Assembly (NCBI GenBank): GCA_964398225.1
Contig: CAYNLY010000006.1
Coordinates: forward strand, 1 to 46,951
Reading direction: 5' to 3'
Source of the DNA: CAYNLY01 sp964398225
GTDB taxonomy: Bacteria; Pseudomonadota; Zetaproteobacteria; Mariprofundales; Mariprofundaceae
DNA length: 46,951 nt
The position numbers were made by a program, and so were the translations under genes. The notes beneath the pieces were generated by a model. That model had not been told where the DNA came from. It made no database searches and saw only the letters and a program-made list of their open reading frames with translations. How positions within the stretch are numbered: position 1 is the stretch's first letter; the number at the start of each line of letters is the position of its first letter. This document shows positions 7,576 to 15,848 of this stretch, piece after piece.

Positions 7576-8451
7576 TCAGCGGAGTCCGAACAGGGCCTTC
7601 AACCGGGCCTTGAGGCTGGATTCAAGCCCAAGCTCCTTGGGCGCGACTTCGTACAGCGTGCTTACCCCGACCCCCTTGAGCAGCACATTGCGCGGCCTGC
7701 CGATCAGGATGTCGCCGGAATAGTCCCGGATCTTCGTATGGATCAGCCCGTAGACGATCTCGTCGATCAGGATCTGATTGCGCCGGGCCATCGTCTGGAT
7801 GCGCGCGCCCTTGTCCATCGCATGCCCGATGTAGTCCTGGGCCTCGCCGGGAATTTCCTTCACGTAGCCGCAGGTGATCCCGATCCGGTAATTCAGCGAG
7901 CCCACGAGCTTTTTCAGCTTCTTGCGGCCCGCATGGATCGAGCGCTTGATCAGAAGCGCGGCGAGCACGGCGTCGATCGCATGCTCGAACACGACCATCA
8001 CGCCATCGCCGAGCCTCTTGACCACCTGCCCTCCGTAGCGGGCGACGGCATGTTCGCAGATGTCGCAGAACAGCCGGTTGCGCATGTAGCCCTTGGTATG
8101 CCCCATGGCCCGCTTGTATTCGGTCGAGTTCTCCAGGTCGGTGAACATGATGCACTTGTAGTGATCCTGGGTGGTCGCGATCATCCGCGCGACTTCCTCG
8201 ATGATCACATCGAGATCGAGCGGTTCTGTATTCACATGCCGCGCCGGGCGCGACCAGGCCAGCTGCGGCAGCACGGAAAGATCGCCCGAGGCCAGAAGCT
8301 CCAGGGTGGAATCGTCCTTCAGCGCCTGTTCGATCCGGCGCGTCGTCTCTTCGAGGCGGTCCGCCTCGTTCCGGTTTCGGGGGCCGGCCCGCCTGGACAG
8401 GGACTTCTCGATCTTTTTCGCCTCGGCCTGAGGACCCGCCTTGTCGGTCAT
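7576..8451 (-). CDS. class III adenylate/guanylate cyclase
   Basis: 291 residues, no membrane segment or signal peptide. The catalytic domain (about 95-280) has both metal-binding aspartates: CIMFTDLENSTEYKRAMG and KRLGDGVMVVF, and a later GITCGYVK block. It should make cAMP, or possibly cGMP, from the NTP in the cytoplasm. The first 90 residues are charged and predicted helical, with no known sensor domain, so the input is unclear. GGAGGT is 4 bases before the ATG at 8451. Its promoter lies just upstream, after the tRNA-Pro terminator. A cyclic-nucleotide-binding-like protein is encoded at 36952-37422 but not in the same operon. Confidence 0.87.
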   Translation of the reverse strand: MTDKAGPQAEAKKIEKSLSRRAGPRNRNEADRLEETTRRIEQALKDDSTLELLASGDLSVLPQLAWSRPARHVNTEPLDLDVIIEEVARMIATTQDHYKCIMFTDLENSTEYKRAMGHTKGYMRNRLFCDICEHAVARYGGQVVKRLGDGVMVVFEHAIDAVLAALLIKRSIHAGRKKLKKLVGSLNYRIGITCGYVKEIPGEAQDYIGHAMDKGARIQTMARRNQILIDEIVYGLIHTKIRDYSGDILIGRPRNVLLKGVGVSTLYEVAPKELGLESSLKARLKALFGLR

Positions 8452-8474
8452 CCGCACCTCCAGGATCAGAGCCC

Positions 8475-8503
8475 ATTGTAGCCGGTCGAACCGGATTTCG
8501 CAC
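8475..8503 (-). promoter_or_regulatory. candidate promoter of the cyclase gene with a palindrome in the spacer
   Basis: On the minus strand: GTGCGA, 17 bases, TACAAT (five of six consensus bases), then 23 bases to the ATG including the GGAGGT site. The spacer contains a perfect 5-3-5 palindrome CCGGTTCGACCGG (8482-8494), where a repressor could block RNA polymerase. Confidence 0.45.
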
Positions 8504-8516
8504 CCCGGAATACGAC

Positions 8517-8543
8517 AAAAGGCCGGCAACATGCCGGCCTTTG
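8517..8543 (-). terminator. rho-independent terminator of tRNA-Pro
   Basis: Seven-base-pair perfect stem GGCCGGC/GCCGGCC (8521-8539) with a five-base loop, followed on the minus strand by TTTTG. It lies 21 bases beyond the tRNA CCA end and isolates the tRNA from the cyclase gene. Confidence 0.8.
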
Positions 8544-8563
8544 CGTCGAAGGAGGAAGGAAAA

Positions 8564-8640
8564 TGGTCGGGGTGAGAGGATTCGAACCTCCGGCCTTACC
8601 GTCCCGAACGGCACGCGCTACCAGGCTGCGCCACACCCCG
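8564..8640 (-). tRNA. tRNA-Pro, anticodon CGG
   Basis: 77 bases including an encoded CCA. The acceptor stem CGGGGTG pairs with CACCCCG, discriminator A. The D arm is GCGCAGCCTGGTAGCGC, the anticodon stem TGCCG/CGGTA encloses the loop TTCGGGA (anticodon CGG, reads CCG codons), and the T arm is GGAGGTTCGAATCCTC. It closely resembles the E. coli proline CGG isoacceptor. It has its own promoter upstream and terminator downstream. Confidence 0.97.
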
Positions 8641-8691
8641 ATCTGCTTCGAAGCGCGCCAGGCAAAAGCGCGCCTCCTGAAGCGGTCGCGG

Positions 8692-8720
8692 ATGATAAAT
8701 CGGAGCGCTCCGCGCTTCAA
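8692..8720 (-). promoter_or_regulatory. promoter of tRNA-Pro
   Basis: On the minus strand: TTGAAG, 17-base spacer, TATCAT, a strong sigma70 match. The bases after the -10 (CCGCG) are G+C-rich like the discriminator of stringently controlled stable-RNA promoters. It lies 51 bases before the tRNA 5' end and just after the stop of the polyprenyl synthase gene. Confidence 0.65.
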
Positions 8721-8733
8721 GGGGGCGGCGGCT

Positions 8734-9723
8734 TCAGTAGGGGCGCCGGGCCGAGAAATCGGCCAGTTCCCCGAGCAGCCCGTGCACTTCAGTGTCCACA
8801 CCCGCGGGAAGACGGCTTTTCGCGCGCTCGGCGTAGTCGGCCGCGCGCCGCATCGCATGCTCATCCCCGCCCAGCGCGCAGACCCGCTCGCGGATCCATT
8901 CGCGTTCTCCGGCCTCGTAGACGCCGTCCCGCTCGGCGATCGCAGCCACCCGGGCGGCCAGCTCCGGATCCTTCCGCATCGCATGGATCAGGGGCAGCGT
9001 GATCTTGCCTTCCTCGAGATCGTGGCCCACCGGCTTGCCGGCTTCGGCCGCATCCGCGCGATAGTCGAGCGCATCGTCCATCAGCTGGAAGGCCACGCCC
9101 AGACACATGCCGTAGTCCGCCATCGCCGCCACCTCGTCCTCCGATGCCCCCGCCACGTGCGCGCCCACTTCTGCCGCGGCCCGGAACAGCACCGCAGTCT
9201 TGCGCTCGATGACCTCGAGGCATTCGCGCTCGTCCATTTCGAGGTGGAAGGTGCGGGAAAGCTGCAGCACCTCTCCTTCGGCCAGCGCGTTGGTGACGTC
9301 GGCCATCAGCTTGAGCATCCGGGAATCGCCGTCGGCGACCATCATCTGGAACGCGCGCGAGAACAGGTAATCCCCGACGAGCACGCTGGCCTGGTTGCCC
9401 CAGACGCCGTTCGCCGACGGCGCTCCGCGGCGCTCGCCGGCCGAATCCACGACGTCGTCGTGCAAGAGCGAGGCCGTGTGGATGAACTCGACGACGACGG
9501 CCATCGGAATCTCGCGTCCGCCCGCCCGGCCGAACAGCCGCGCGGAGAGCAAGCACAGCAGCGGACGCAGGCGCTTGCCCCCGGCGCCCACGATGTAGTG
9601 CCCGATGGCCGGAATCATCACGATGTCCGACTCCAGGTTCGCATGAATGCAGGCATTCACGCGTTCCATGTCCTCGCGGCAGAGCTCGTGGGCGCGGGCA
9701 AGCGGTGAGGTGCGTTCGTTCAC
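8734..9723 (-). CDS. ispB: long-chain polyprenyl diphosphate synthase (octaprenyl type)
   Basis: 329 residues. It extends farnesyl diphosphate with IPP to the side chain of ubiquinone. The two Asp-rich motifs are visible: HTASLLHDDVVD (first, near residue 85) and QLMDDALDYRAD (second), plus GGKRLRPLL and a SARRPY C-terminus (the Arg-Pro-Tyr ending is usual in IspB). Small residues before the first Asp motif fit a long product, but the chain length cannot be read directly. The start is GTG at 9723. There is no Shine-Dalgarno; instead a -10 box ends 9 bases upstream. Divergent from maf. Confidence 0.94.
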   Translation of the reverse strand: MNERTSPLARAHELCREDMERVNACIHANLESDIVMIPAIGHYIVGAGGKRLRPLLCLLSARLFGRAGGREIPMAVVVEFIHTASLLHDDVVDSAGERRGAPSANGVWGNQASVLVGDYLFSRAFQMMVADGDSRMLKLMADVTNALAEGEVLQLSRTFHLEMDERECLEVIERKTAVLFRAAAEVGAHVAGASEDEVAAMADYGMCLGVAFQLMDDALDYRADAAEAGKPVGHDLEEGKITLPLIHAMRKDPELAARVAAIAERDGVYEAGEREWIRERVCALGGDEHAMRRAADYAERAKSRLPAGVDTEVHGLLGELADFSARRPY

Positions 9724-9732
9724 AGTCGCAGC

Positions 9733-9760
9733 ATCGTAGGCCGGAGCCCGACGCCGTCAA
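9733..9760 (-). promoter_or_regulatory. promoter of ispB, nearly leaderless spacing
   Basis: Minus strand: TTGACG, 16-base spacer, TACGAT, 9 bases, GTG start. Both hexamers are good sigma70 matches. Initiation about 7 bases after the -10 leaves a leader of about 2-3 bases. Confidence 0.65.
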
Positions 9761-9770
9761 GCCGCGCCGC

Positions 9771-9799
9771 TCAACAGCGGGGCTCCGAGCGGTTAGGAT
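9771..9799 (+). promoter_or_regulatory. promoter of maf-rng-hemW, leaderless spacing
   Basis: TCAACA, 17-base spacer, TAGGAT, then 6 bases to the maf ATG. The predicted transcription start is the A of the ATG. No Shine-Dalgarno precedes the gene. Confidence 0.6.
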
Positions 9800-9805
9800 G
9801 CGGAC

Positions 9806-10366
9806 ATGGAAGTCGTGCTCGCATCGCGTTCGCCGCGCCGCCGGATGCTGCTGCTCGCCGCGGGGCTCGCGGTCGAGGTGCGGCCGTCGGATGCACCCGA
9901 GGAGGCCCGCCCCGGAGAGAGCGCCCACCAGCAGGTGGCCCGGCTGGCCATGGAGAAGGCGGCCTGGATCCGGGAAGCCGAGCGGCCGGTGATCGCCGCC
10001 GACACGCTCGTCTGCCTTGACGACGAGGTGCTGGGCAAGCCCGCGAACCTGGACGATGCCCGCGCGATGCTCAAGCGCCTGGCCGGGCGCTGGCATGAGG
10101 TGCATACCGGCGTCTGCGTGCGCCTGGGCGGCGCGCTTGATGCCCGGGTGGTGACCACGCATGTGCACTTCCGGCCCCTGTCCGAACGGGAGATCGACAC
10201 CTATCTGGCCCACAACGAGGTGCTGGACAAGGCGGGCGCCTACGCGGTGCAGGCCGGCGCGAGCAGCTTCATCGACGAAATCCGCGGTCCGCTGGACAAC
10301 GTGATCGGTCTTCCCGTCCCGACCACGCTCGAGCTCCTGGCCGCGGTGACGGGAGCGCGGCCTTGA
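9806..10366 (+). CDS. maf: Maf-family nucleoside triphosphate pyrophosphatase (YhdE type)
   Basis: 186 residues. YhdE-type Maf proteins hydrolyse dTTP, UTP and modified pyrimidine NTPs to the monophosphate. Seen: LASRSPRRRMLL at the start (phosphate-binding loop), VIAADTLVCLDDEVLGKP with the catalytic Asp, and KAGAYAVQAGASSFIDEIRGPLDNVIGLP near the end. It heads the maf-rng-hemW operon; the maf-rng pair is common in proteobacteria. Its TGA overlaps the TTG start of rng. Confidence 0.95.
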   Translation: MEVVLASRSPRRRMLLLAAGLAVEVRPSDAPEEARPGESAHQQVARLAMEKAAWIREAERPVIAADTLVCLDDEVLGKPANLDDARAMLKRLAGRWHEVHTGVCVRLGGALDARVVTTHVHFRPLSEREIDTYLAHNEVLDKAGAYAVQAGASSFIDEIRGPLDNVIGLPVPTTLELLAAVTGARP

Positions 10367-11892
10367 GCGTCGAGCTGCTCGTCAACGTCGCCCCGTTCGA
10401 GACCCGCATCGCGCGCATCGAGAACGGCCAGCCCGAGGAAGTCTACATCGAGCGGGCGCGGGAGCGGGGCCTGAAGGGAAACATCTACAAGGGCCGGGTG
10501 CAGCGGGTGCTGCCCGGCATCCAGGCCGCATTCGTCGATATCGGTCTGGATCGGGCCGGATTTCTCTATGTGGGCGACATCGCCGGCATCCACAGCCCGG
10601 ACGAGCCGGAGCCGCTCGGCGACGACGATTCCGGGGTCGATCCCGACGCCACGCTCGAAAACCTTGAGGCACCAAAACCCGCCCGGCGCTTTCCGCCGAT
10701 CGACAGCGTGCTGAAGGAGGGCCAGGAACTGCTCGTGCAGGTCTCGCGCGAGCCGATCGCATCCAAGGGGCCGAGGCTGACGACCCAGATTGGACTGGCC
10801 GGCCGCTATCTCGTCTACATGCCGAACCTGGATCATGTCGGCATCGCCCGCCGGATCGAGGACGAATCGGAGCGGGCGCGCCTTTCCGCGATCGGCGAAT
10901 CCCTGCGGCCCGAGCGGGGCGGCCTGATCGTGCGCACGGTCGCCGAAGGCCGCAGCGAGGACGAGCTCGCCAAGGATCTCGCGTTTCTGCTCCGTCTTTG
11001 GAGCGACATCGAAAAGCGGGCGAAAAACGCGGCCCCCGGTTCGATGCTTCACCGGGAACCGAACCTGTACCTGCGGGTGATGCGGGATTACGTCGACGAC
11101 GAGGTCGAAAAGATCCACGTCGATTCCCGCGAGGCCTACGAAAGCATGAAGAAGTTCGCGCGGCGCTTCATGCCGGAGGTCGCAAAAAGACTCTTCTACT
11201 ATCCCGGCACGCGGCCCATCTTCGACGTCTACGGCGTGGAAGAAGCGATCGAGTCCGCACTCCGCCGCCGGGTGCCGCTGAAGTCCGGCGGGCACATCGT
11301 GATCGACCAGACCGAGGCTCTGATCGCGATCGACGTGAACTCCGGCTCGTTCGTAGGCTCCGCGAGCCTCGAGGAGACGGGCTTCAAGACGAACCTCGAG
11401 GCGGTGCACGAAATCGTCCACCAGCTGCGCCTGCGGAACCTCGGCGGCATCATCGTCATCGACTTCATCGACATGCAGGATCCCGAAAACCGCCAGCGCC
11501 TGATCGAAGTGCTGGACGAGGCGCTCGCCCGCGACAAGGCCAAGACCCAGATCGTGCACATGTCCGAGCTGGGGCTGGTCGAGATCACGCGCAAGCGGAC
11601 CCGGGACTCGCTCGGGCGGATCCTGACCCGGGAATGCGAATGCTGCGGCGGAAGCGGCTACCGCAAGAGCGCGCATACCGTGCTCTACCAGCTGTTCCGC
11701 GAGCTGGTCGCTGAGGCGCGGGCCTACCCCTGCCAGTCGCTGAAGGTCGTGGCGCACCCCGAGATCATCGACCTGATGCTGGGTGAGGAAAACGAGAACG
11801 TCGCCCGCCTGGAGTCGTTCCTGGGCAAAAACATCGAGCTTGCCGGCAACGAGGCGTTTGCGCCCGATCATTACGAGGTGATCGTCCAATAG
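10363..11892 (+). CDS. rng: ribonuclease G
   Basis: 509 residues, typical for RNase G and lacking the long C-terminal degradosome tail of RNase E. It cleaves single-stranded RNA with 5'-monophosphate preference, for example in 16S rRNA 5' maturation. Domains: S1-type RNA binding (about 35-130, GNIYKGRVQRVLPGIQAAFVDIG), 5'-sensor and RNase H-like parts, the DNase I-like catalytic block with metal ligands (ALIAIDVNSGSF and IVIDFIDM), and the Zn-link CECCGGSG near residue 425. It starts at TTG in a TTGA overlap with maf. Its TAG overlaps the proposed start of hemW. Confidence 0.96.
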   Translation: MSVELLVNVAPFETRIARIENGQPEEVYIERARERGLKGNIYKGRVQRVLPGIQAAFVDIGLDRAGFLYVGDIAGIHSPDEPEPLGDDDSGVDPDATLENLEAPKPARRFPPIDSVLKEGQELLVQVSREPIASKGPRLTTQIGLAGRYLVYMPNLDHVGIARRIEDESERARLSAIGESLRPERGGLIVRTVAEGRSEDELAKDLAFLLRLWSDIEKRAKNAAPGSMLHREPNLYLRVMRDYVDDEVEKIHVDSREAYESMKKFARRFMPEVAKRLFYYPGTRPIFDVYGVEEAIESALRRRVPLKSGGHIVIDQTEALIAIDVNSGSFVGSASLEETGFKTNLEAVHEIVHQLRLRNLGGIIVIDFIDMQDPENRQRLIEVLDEALARDKAKTQIVHMSELGLVEITRKRTRDSLGRILTRECECCGGSGYRKSAHTVLYQLFRELVAEARAYPCQSLKVVAHPEIIDLMLGEENENVARLESFLGKNIELAGNEAFAPDHYEVIVQ

Positions 11893-13082
11893 CCCGCCCG
11901 CTGCATCTGTACGTCCATCTGCCCTTCTGCGCGCACAAATGCCATTACTGCGACTTCAACTCGCATGTGCGCGCCGATCCCCCTTGGCCGGCCTATTCGG
12001 AGGCGCTCGAAACCGAGCTTCTGCGCTGGCTGAACGACGAAGCATGCGAAGGGCGCAGGATCGAAAGCGTGTTCTTCGGCGGCGGCACGCCATCGCTTGC
12101 GCCGCCGGTGCTGATCAAGCGGATCCTCGAGCTTCTCGCCAAGGCAGGCCGGATCGCGCCCGATGCCGAGATCACGCTCGAGGCCAATCCGAACAGCGCC
12201 GAGGCCGCCCGCTTTGCCGAGCTCCGCGCGCTGGGCGTGAACCGCCTGTCGATCGGCGTGCAGAGCCTGGACGATGCCGAGCTGAACCTGCTCGACCGGA
12301 TTCACCGCGCAGACGAATCGCTTGCGGCCATTGAAGCGGCCGAAAGGGCGGGCTTCGATGAGCTCAACATCGACCTGATCTACGGGCTTCCCGGGCAGCG
12401 GATCGAGGAATGGCTTGCGCGCCTGGAACGGGCCGCGGAACTTCCGGTCACGCATCTGTCCTGCTACATGCTGACGATCGAGCCGGGAACGAAGCTTGCC
12501 TCGATCCACCGCCGGACGCCGCTTGCGCTGCCCGACGAACATGCCGCCGCGGCCATGCTCGCGGCCACCCGCGCTCACCTTGCCGGCCTCGGCTTTCCGG
12601 CCTACGAAATCTCCAACCATGCGCGGCCGGGACACGAATGCCGCCACAACGACGCCTACTGGCGCTACCGCGACTACATCGGCATCGGCGCGGGTGCTGC
12701 CGGCAAGCTGGACCGGCCGGACGGTGGCGCGTTCCGATGGACGAACCGCCGCCGTCCCGAGTCCTACATCCGGCAGGTGCGGGAAGAGGGACGGGCCGTG
12801 GCCGAAACGGAAATCCTCGATGCCTGGACCGCGGCCCGTGAGGCCGCCTGGCTCGGGCTCAGACGCAGCGAAGGGCTTGTCCACGGCGATTACCAGCGGC
12901 GTTTCGGCCGGCCGGCTTGGGAGCGCCTTCTTGACGCGCTTGCACCGTGGATCGACACGGGACACGCCGTGCACGACGCACGAGGCCTGCGGCTGAGCGA
13001 GCGGGGCGTGCTTCTGGCCGACGAAATCGCCGCCGGCATCCTGAGCCTGACCGCGCCGGATGCGGCCCGCGCCGCCGGATGA
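11889..13082 (+). CDS. hemW: radical SAM haem chaperone HemW
   Basis: About 397 residues. HemW is a radical SAM protein related to coproporphyrinogen dehydrogenase that binds haem and delivers it to respiratory enzymes. The [4Fe-4S]/SAM motif reads CAHKCHYCDFNSH (CxxxCxxC), preceded by the conserved HLYVHLPF. FFGGGTPS, EANPNS, RLSIGVQS and YEISNHARPGHECRHNDAYW follow. In this frame there is no ATG, GTG or TTG between a stop at 11784 and a GTG at 11967, which lies after the cysteine motif and cannot be the true start. The likely start is ATA at 11889 in an ATAG overlap with rng, or CTG at 11901. An upstream sequence error is the alternative. Confidence 0.88.
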   Translation: MARPLHLYVHLPFCAHKCHYCDFNSHVRADPPWPAYSEALETELLRWLNDEACEGRRIESVFFGGGTPSLAPPVLIKRILELLAKAGRIAPDAEITLEANPNSAEAARFAELRALGVNRLSIGVQSLDDAELNLLDRIHRADESLAAIEAAERAGFDELNIDLIYGLPGQRIEEWLARLERAAELPVTHLSCYMLTIEPGTKLASIHRRTPLALPDEHAAAAMLAATRAHLAGLGFPAYEISNHARPGHECRHNDAYWRYRDYIGIGAGAAGKLDRPDGGAFRWTNRRRPESYIRQVREEGRAVAETEILDAWTAAREAAWLGLRRSEGLVHGDYQRRFGRPAWERLLDALAPWIDTGHAVHDARGLRLSERGVLLADEIAAGILSLTAPDAARAAG

Positions 13083-13119
13083 TTCTTGCTGGTTCAGGGA
13101 AACCCGCGCGAACGATGGC

Positions 13120-14892
13120 TCAGTCCGGACGATTCCCGAGCGCCTCGCGCACCGCCGCGCGCAGCTCACGCATCCGGAACGGCTTGGAGACGAAGGCATC
13201 GGGGCCGCCACCTTCCCAGTCGCGTTCGAGCGCCCGATCGCCGTAGCCGGTGGTCAGGATCACCGGCAGCCGGGGCCAGCGCTTCCGGATGCGCGCAAGC
13301 ACCTCCTCGCCGCCCATGCCGGGCATCGTCAGATCGAGCAGCACGAGCGCGACCCGCCCCTCCCGGCGCTCGAGCACGTCGAGCGCAAACTCGCCGCTTT
13401 CCGCGGTCAAGGGAGAAAAGCCCATGCGTTCGAGCATCTTGCAGGCCACGCAGCGCAGGGCCTGCTCGTCGTCCACGATCAGCGCCGGCCCCTGTCCGAG
13501 CGGAGCTTCCTCGTCCGTCTCGTCCTGCCGCGGGCCGATGGAAACCGGCTCCGCTCCTTCGGCGACCGGAAGATAGACCCGCATCGTCGTGCCCCGGCCC
13601 ATCGTTGAGCGGACCTCGATGCCGCCTCCGTGCGCGCGGAGGATGCCGAGAATCGCGCTCATGCCCAGACCTCGGCCGGTGAACTTCGTCGTGAAAAACG
13701 GCTCGAACATCCGCTCCCGCACCTCGGGCGGAATCCCGCAGCCGGTATCCCGGACCTCGAGCATCACGTAAGCGCCGGGCTTCATCTCGTCGCCGCCCTC
13801 GCAGGCGGTCAGATCGTCCTCGCCAAGCTCCACGACCGCGCCGCGCAGCCGGATCTCGCCGCCCGCCTCGCCGATCGCCTCAGCGGCATTGGTCACGAGA
13901 TTGAGGATCACCTGTTCAATCTGGGCGCGATCGGCATGAACCGGCGGCAGCGAATCCGGAACCTCCTCGACGATTTCGATCGCCTTCGGAACCGAGACGC
14001 GGATCAGCCGGTCCATCCCGCGCACAAGCTCGCCGATCGGGACAAGGCCGACCTGAAAGCGCCCCTTGCCCGCGTAGGCCAGCATCTGCCGGCACAGGTC
14101 GGCCGCGCTCGAACAGCCGCGCTCGATGTTGTCCAGACATTCGCGTGCCGGCTCCGAAAGCTCGGGGGCCTCCAGCCGAAGAAGTTCCGCATTGCCCTGG
14201 ATCGCGGCCAGAAGATTGTTGAAATCGTGTGCGATGCCCCCCGCCAGCACCCCGAGGGATTCCAGCCTTTGCACCCGCTCCATCCGCTCGCGCACCCGCT
14301 GGCGCTCGGCCTCGGCCTCCTTCTTCCCGGTGAGGTCCCGGATCAGGCCGAGAAAGAAGCGCCGCCCCCTGCCCCGGATCTCGCGGACCTGGATTTCGAT
14401 CGGAAACCTGCTTCCATCCGCGCGCATCGCGGTCTGTTCGCGCACCTTTCCCAGCACCCTGGCCTCACCGGTGGCCAGGTAACGGCGAATATATTCGTCG
14501 TGCCGGGCCGCCTCTTCGGGCGGCATCAGCAGGCCGACATTCCGCCCGAGCACCTCGGCGGCCGTTCGCCCGAACATCCGCTCGGCCGCCGGATTGAACA
14601 TCCGGATGGCGCCTTCGGCATCGATCACGACGAGCGCCTCGGGGATATGGTCGGTGATCGAGGCGAGCCACTGCTCGCGCTCGGCCAGCGCCTGCCGCTG
14701 CCGGGTCAACGGCAGAAAGACGAGCCCGTAGATGGCGGGCGCGATGACCAGCGAAAGCATGCCCGCATCCAGCAGCGCATCCCAGGGCTTCAGCTCGCGC
14801 CCCATCGCGCCGAGTGCGAGCATCACCAGCGCCTCGGCGCAGAAAACCACGGCAAGGATCAGGAGAAACAGCTGGGAGGGACGGCGGCTCAT
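13120..14892 (-). CDS. PAS-domain hybrid sensor histidine kinase
   Basis: 590 residues in the inner membrane. Two N-terminal membrane helices (about 8-30 and 42-62) enclose a very short periplasmic loop. A PAS domain follows (about 70-190, FNPAAERMFGRTAAEVLG) with a PAC-like stretch, then a HisKA domain with LAGGIAHDFNNLL (phospho-acceptor His about 221), a HATPase with NLVTNAAEA, DTGCGIP and GRGLGMS boxes, and a C-terminal receiver domain with LLDLTMPGMGG (Asp about 519) and a conserved Lys in SKPF. The layout is FixL/NtrB-like with an attached receiver. No response regulator gene is adjacent, so the output is unknown. No Shine-Dalgarno; TATAGT ends 6 bases before the ATG. Confidence 0.93.
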   Translation of the reverse strand: MSRRPSQLFLLILAVVFCAEALVMLALGAMGRELKPWDALLDAGMLSLVIAPAIYGLVFLPLTRQRQALAEREQWLASITDHIPEALVVIDAEGAIRMFNPAAERMFGRTAAEVLGRNVGLLMPPEEAARHDEYIRRYLATGEARVLGKVREQTAMRADGSRFPIEIQVREIRGRGRRFFLGLIRDLTGKKEAEAERQRVRERMERVQRLESLGVLAGGIAHDFNNLLAAIQGNAELLRLEAPELSEPARECLDNIERGCSSAADLCRQMLAYAGKGRFQVGLVPIGELVRGMDRLIRVSVPKAIEIVEEVPDSLPPVHADRAQIEQVILNLVTNAAEAIGEAGGEIRLRGAVVELGEDDLTACEGGDEMKPGAYVMLEVRDTGCGIPPEVRERMFEPFFTTKFTGRGLGMSAILGILRAHGGGIEVRSTMGRGTTMRVYLPVAEGAEPVSIGPRQDETDEEAPLGQGPALIVDDEQALRCVACKMLERMGFSPLTAESGEFALDVLERREGRVALVLLDLTMPGMGGEEVLARIRKRWPRLPVILTTGYGDRALERDWEGGGPDAFVSKPFRMRELRAAVREALGNRPD

Positions 14893-14898
14893 ACCGTC

Positions 14899-14904
14899 AC
14901 TATA
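14899..14904 (-). promoter_or_regulatory. -10 box of the hybrid kinase gene, leaderless spacing
   Basis: TATAGT on the minus strand, five of six consensus bases, 6 bases before the ATG. No convincing -35 is seen at 16-18 bases, so the promoter may need an activator. Weaker support than the others. Confidence 0.4.
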
Positions 14905-14948
14905 GCCGAAACGGGCTGCGCCCGCTGAATCGAAGGCTCAGGGCGGAC

Positions 14949-15848
14949 TCAGGCTCCGGTGCGCTCCCGCTCCGGCAGCAGGCCGTCCACGAACGCCTCG
15001 GGGTCGAACTCCATCAGATCGTCGAGCGTTTCCCCGACCCCGACATAGCGGATCGGAAGCCCGAAACGATGGGCAAGCTGCAGCACGATGCCGCCCTTGG
15101 CCGTGCCGTCAAGCTTGGTGACAATGAGTCCGGTCGTGCCCGCGGCCTCGCGGAAACGCTCGACCTGCACGACCGCATTCTGCCCGGTGCCGCCGTCCAC
15201 GACCTGCCAGACCTCGTGCGGCGCCCCATCCAGCGCCTTGCCGATCACGCGCCGGACCTTCGCAAGCTCGTCCATCAGCCCGCGATCGGTCTGCACCCTG
15301 CCCGCGGTGTCGATGATGACGGCATCGTAGCCGCGCGCCCGGGCGCGTTCGACCGCGTCAAAAGCCACGGCCGCCGGATCGGCGCCCGGCTGCTGGCGCA
15401 CCAGGTCGGCGCCGGCGCGTTCGGCCCAGACGGCCAGCTGGTCGATCGCCGCCGCGCGGAACGTGTCGGCCGCGCCGATCAGCACCCGGTGGCCCTTGCG
15501 CGCATAGCGCATCGCGAGCTTTCCGATCGTCGTCGTCTTGCCGGTGCCGTTCACGCCGATCATCAGCAGCACGAACGGGCCCGATTCGGGCCGGGCCACC
15601 GGCTGAGGCTCGGGGAACACGCGGATCATCGCCTCGCGCAGACCGGCGATCGGGTCCGTGCGCGCCTTCCGGACCTCATTGACGAGTCGCGCGGCCAGCT
15701 CCGCGCCGCAGTCGGCCATGACCAGCGCATCCTCGAGATCCATCCATCCCTGCTCGTCCAGCGCCTCGGCGCGGCTCGGCAGCAGCCGGCCCAGGCCATC
15801 GCGGCTGCGCGCAAGCCCCCGCTTGAGCCGGCCAAGAATCGAGCTCAT
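14949..15848 (-). CDS. ftsY: signal recognition particle receptor FtsY
   Basis: 299 residues, a short form without the long acidic A domain of E. coli FtsY. It docks SRP-ribosome complexes at the membrane through its GTPase. An N domain (about 1-80) is followed by the NG GTPase: GVNGTGKTTTIGKLA (G1), ADTFRAAAIDQL (G2), IIDTAGRVQTD (G3), TKLDGTAKGG (G4), and a closing GVGETLDDLMEFDPEAFVDGLL that is diagnostic for FtsY. The ATG overlaps the stop of the upstream lipoprotein gene (ATGA), placing ftsY at the end of the copper-chaperone operon. Confidence 0.97.
   Translation of the reverse strand: MSSILGRLKRGLARSRDGLGRLLPSRAEALDEQGWMDLEDALVMADCGAELAARLVNEVRKARTDPIAGLREAMIRVFPEPQPVARPESGPFVLLMIGVNGTGKTTTIGKLAMRYARKGHRVLIGAADTFRAAAIDQLAVWAERAGADLVRQQPGADPAAVAFDAVERARARGYDAVIIDTAGRVQTDRGLMDELAKVRRVIGKALDGAPHEVWQVVDGGTGQNAVVQVERFREAAGTTGLIVTKLDGTAKGGIVLQLAHRFGLPIRYVGVGETLDDLMEFDPEAFVDGLLPERERTGA

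Noticed and set aside
11967..13082. GTG at 11967 as the hemW start
   Set aside because: It would remove the CxxxCxxC cluster motif that defines the enzyme.
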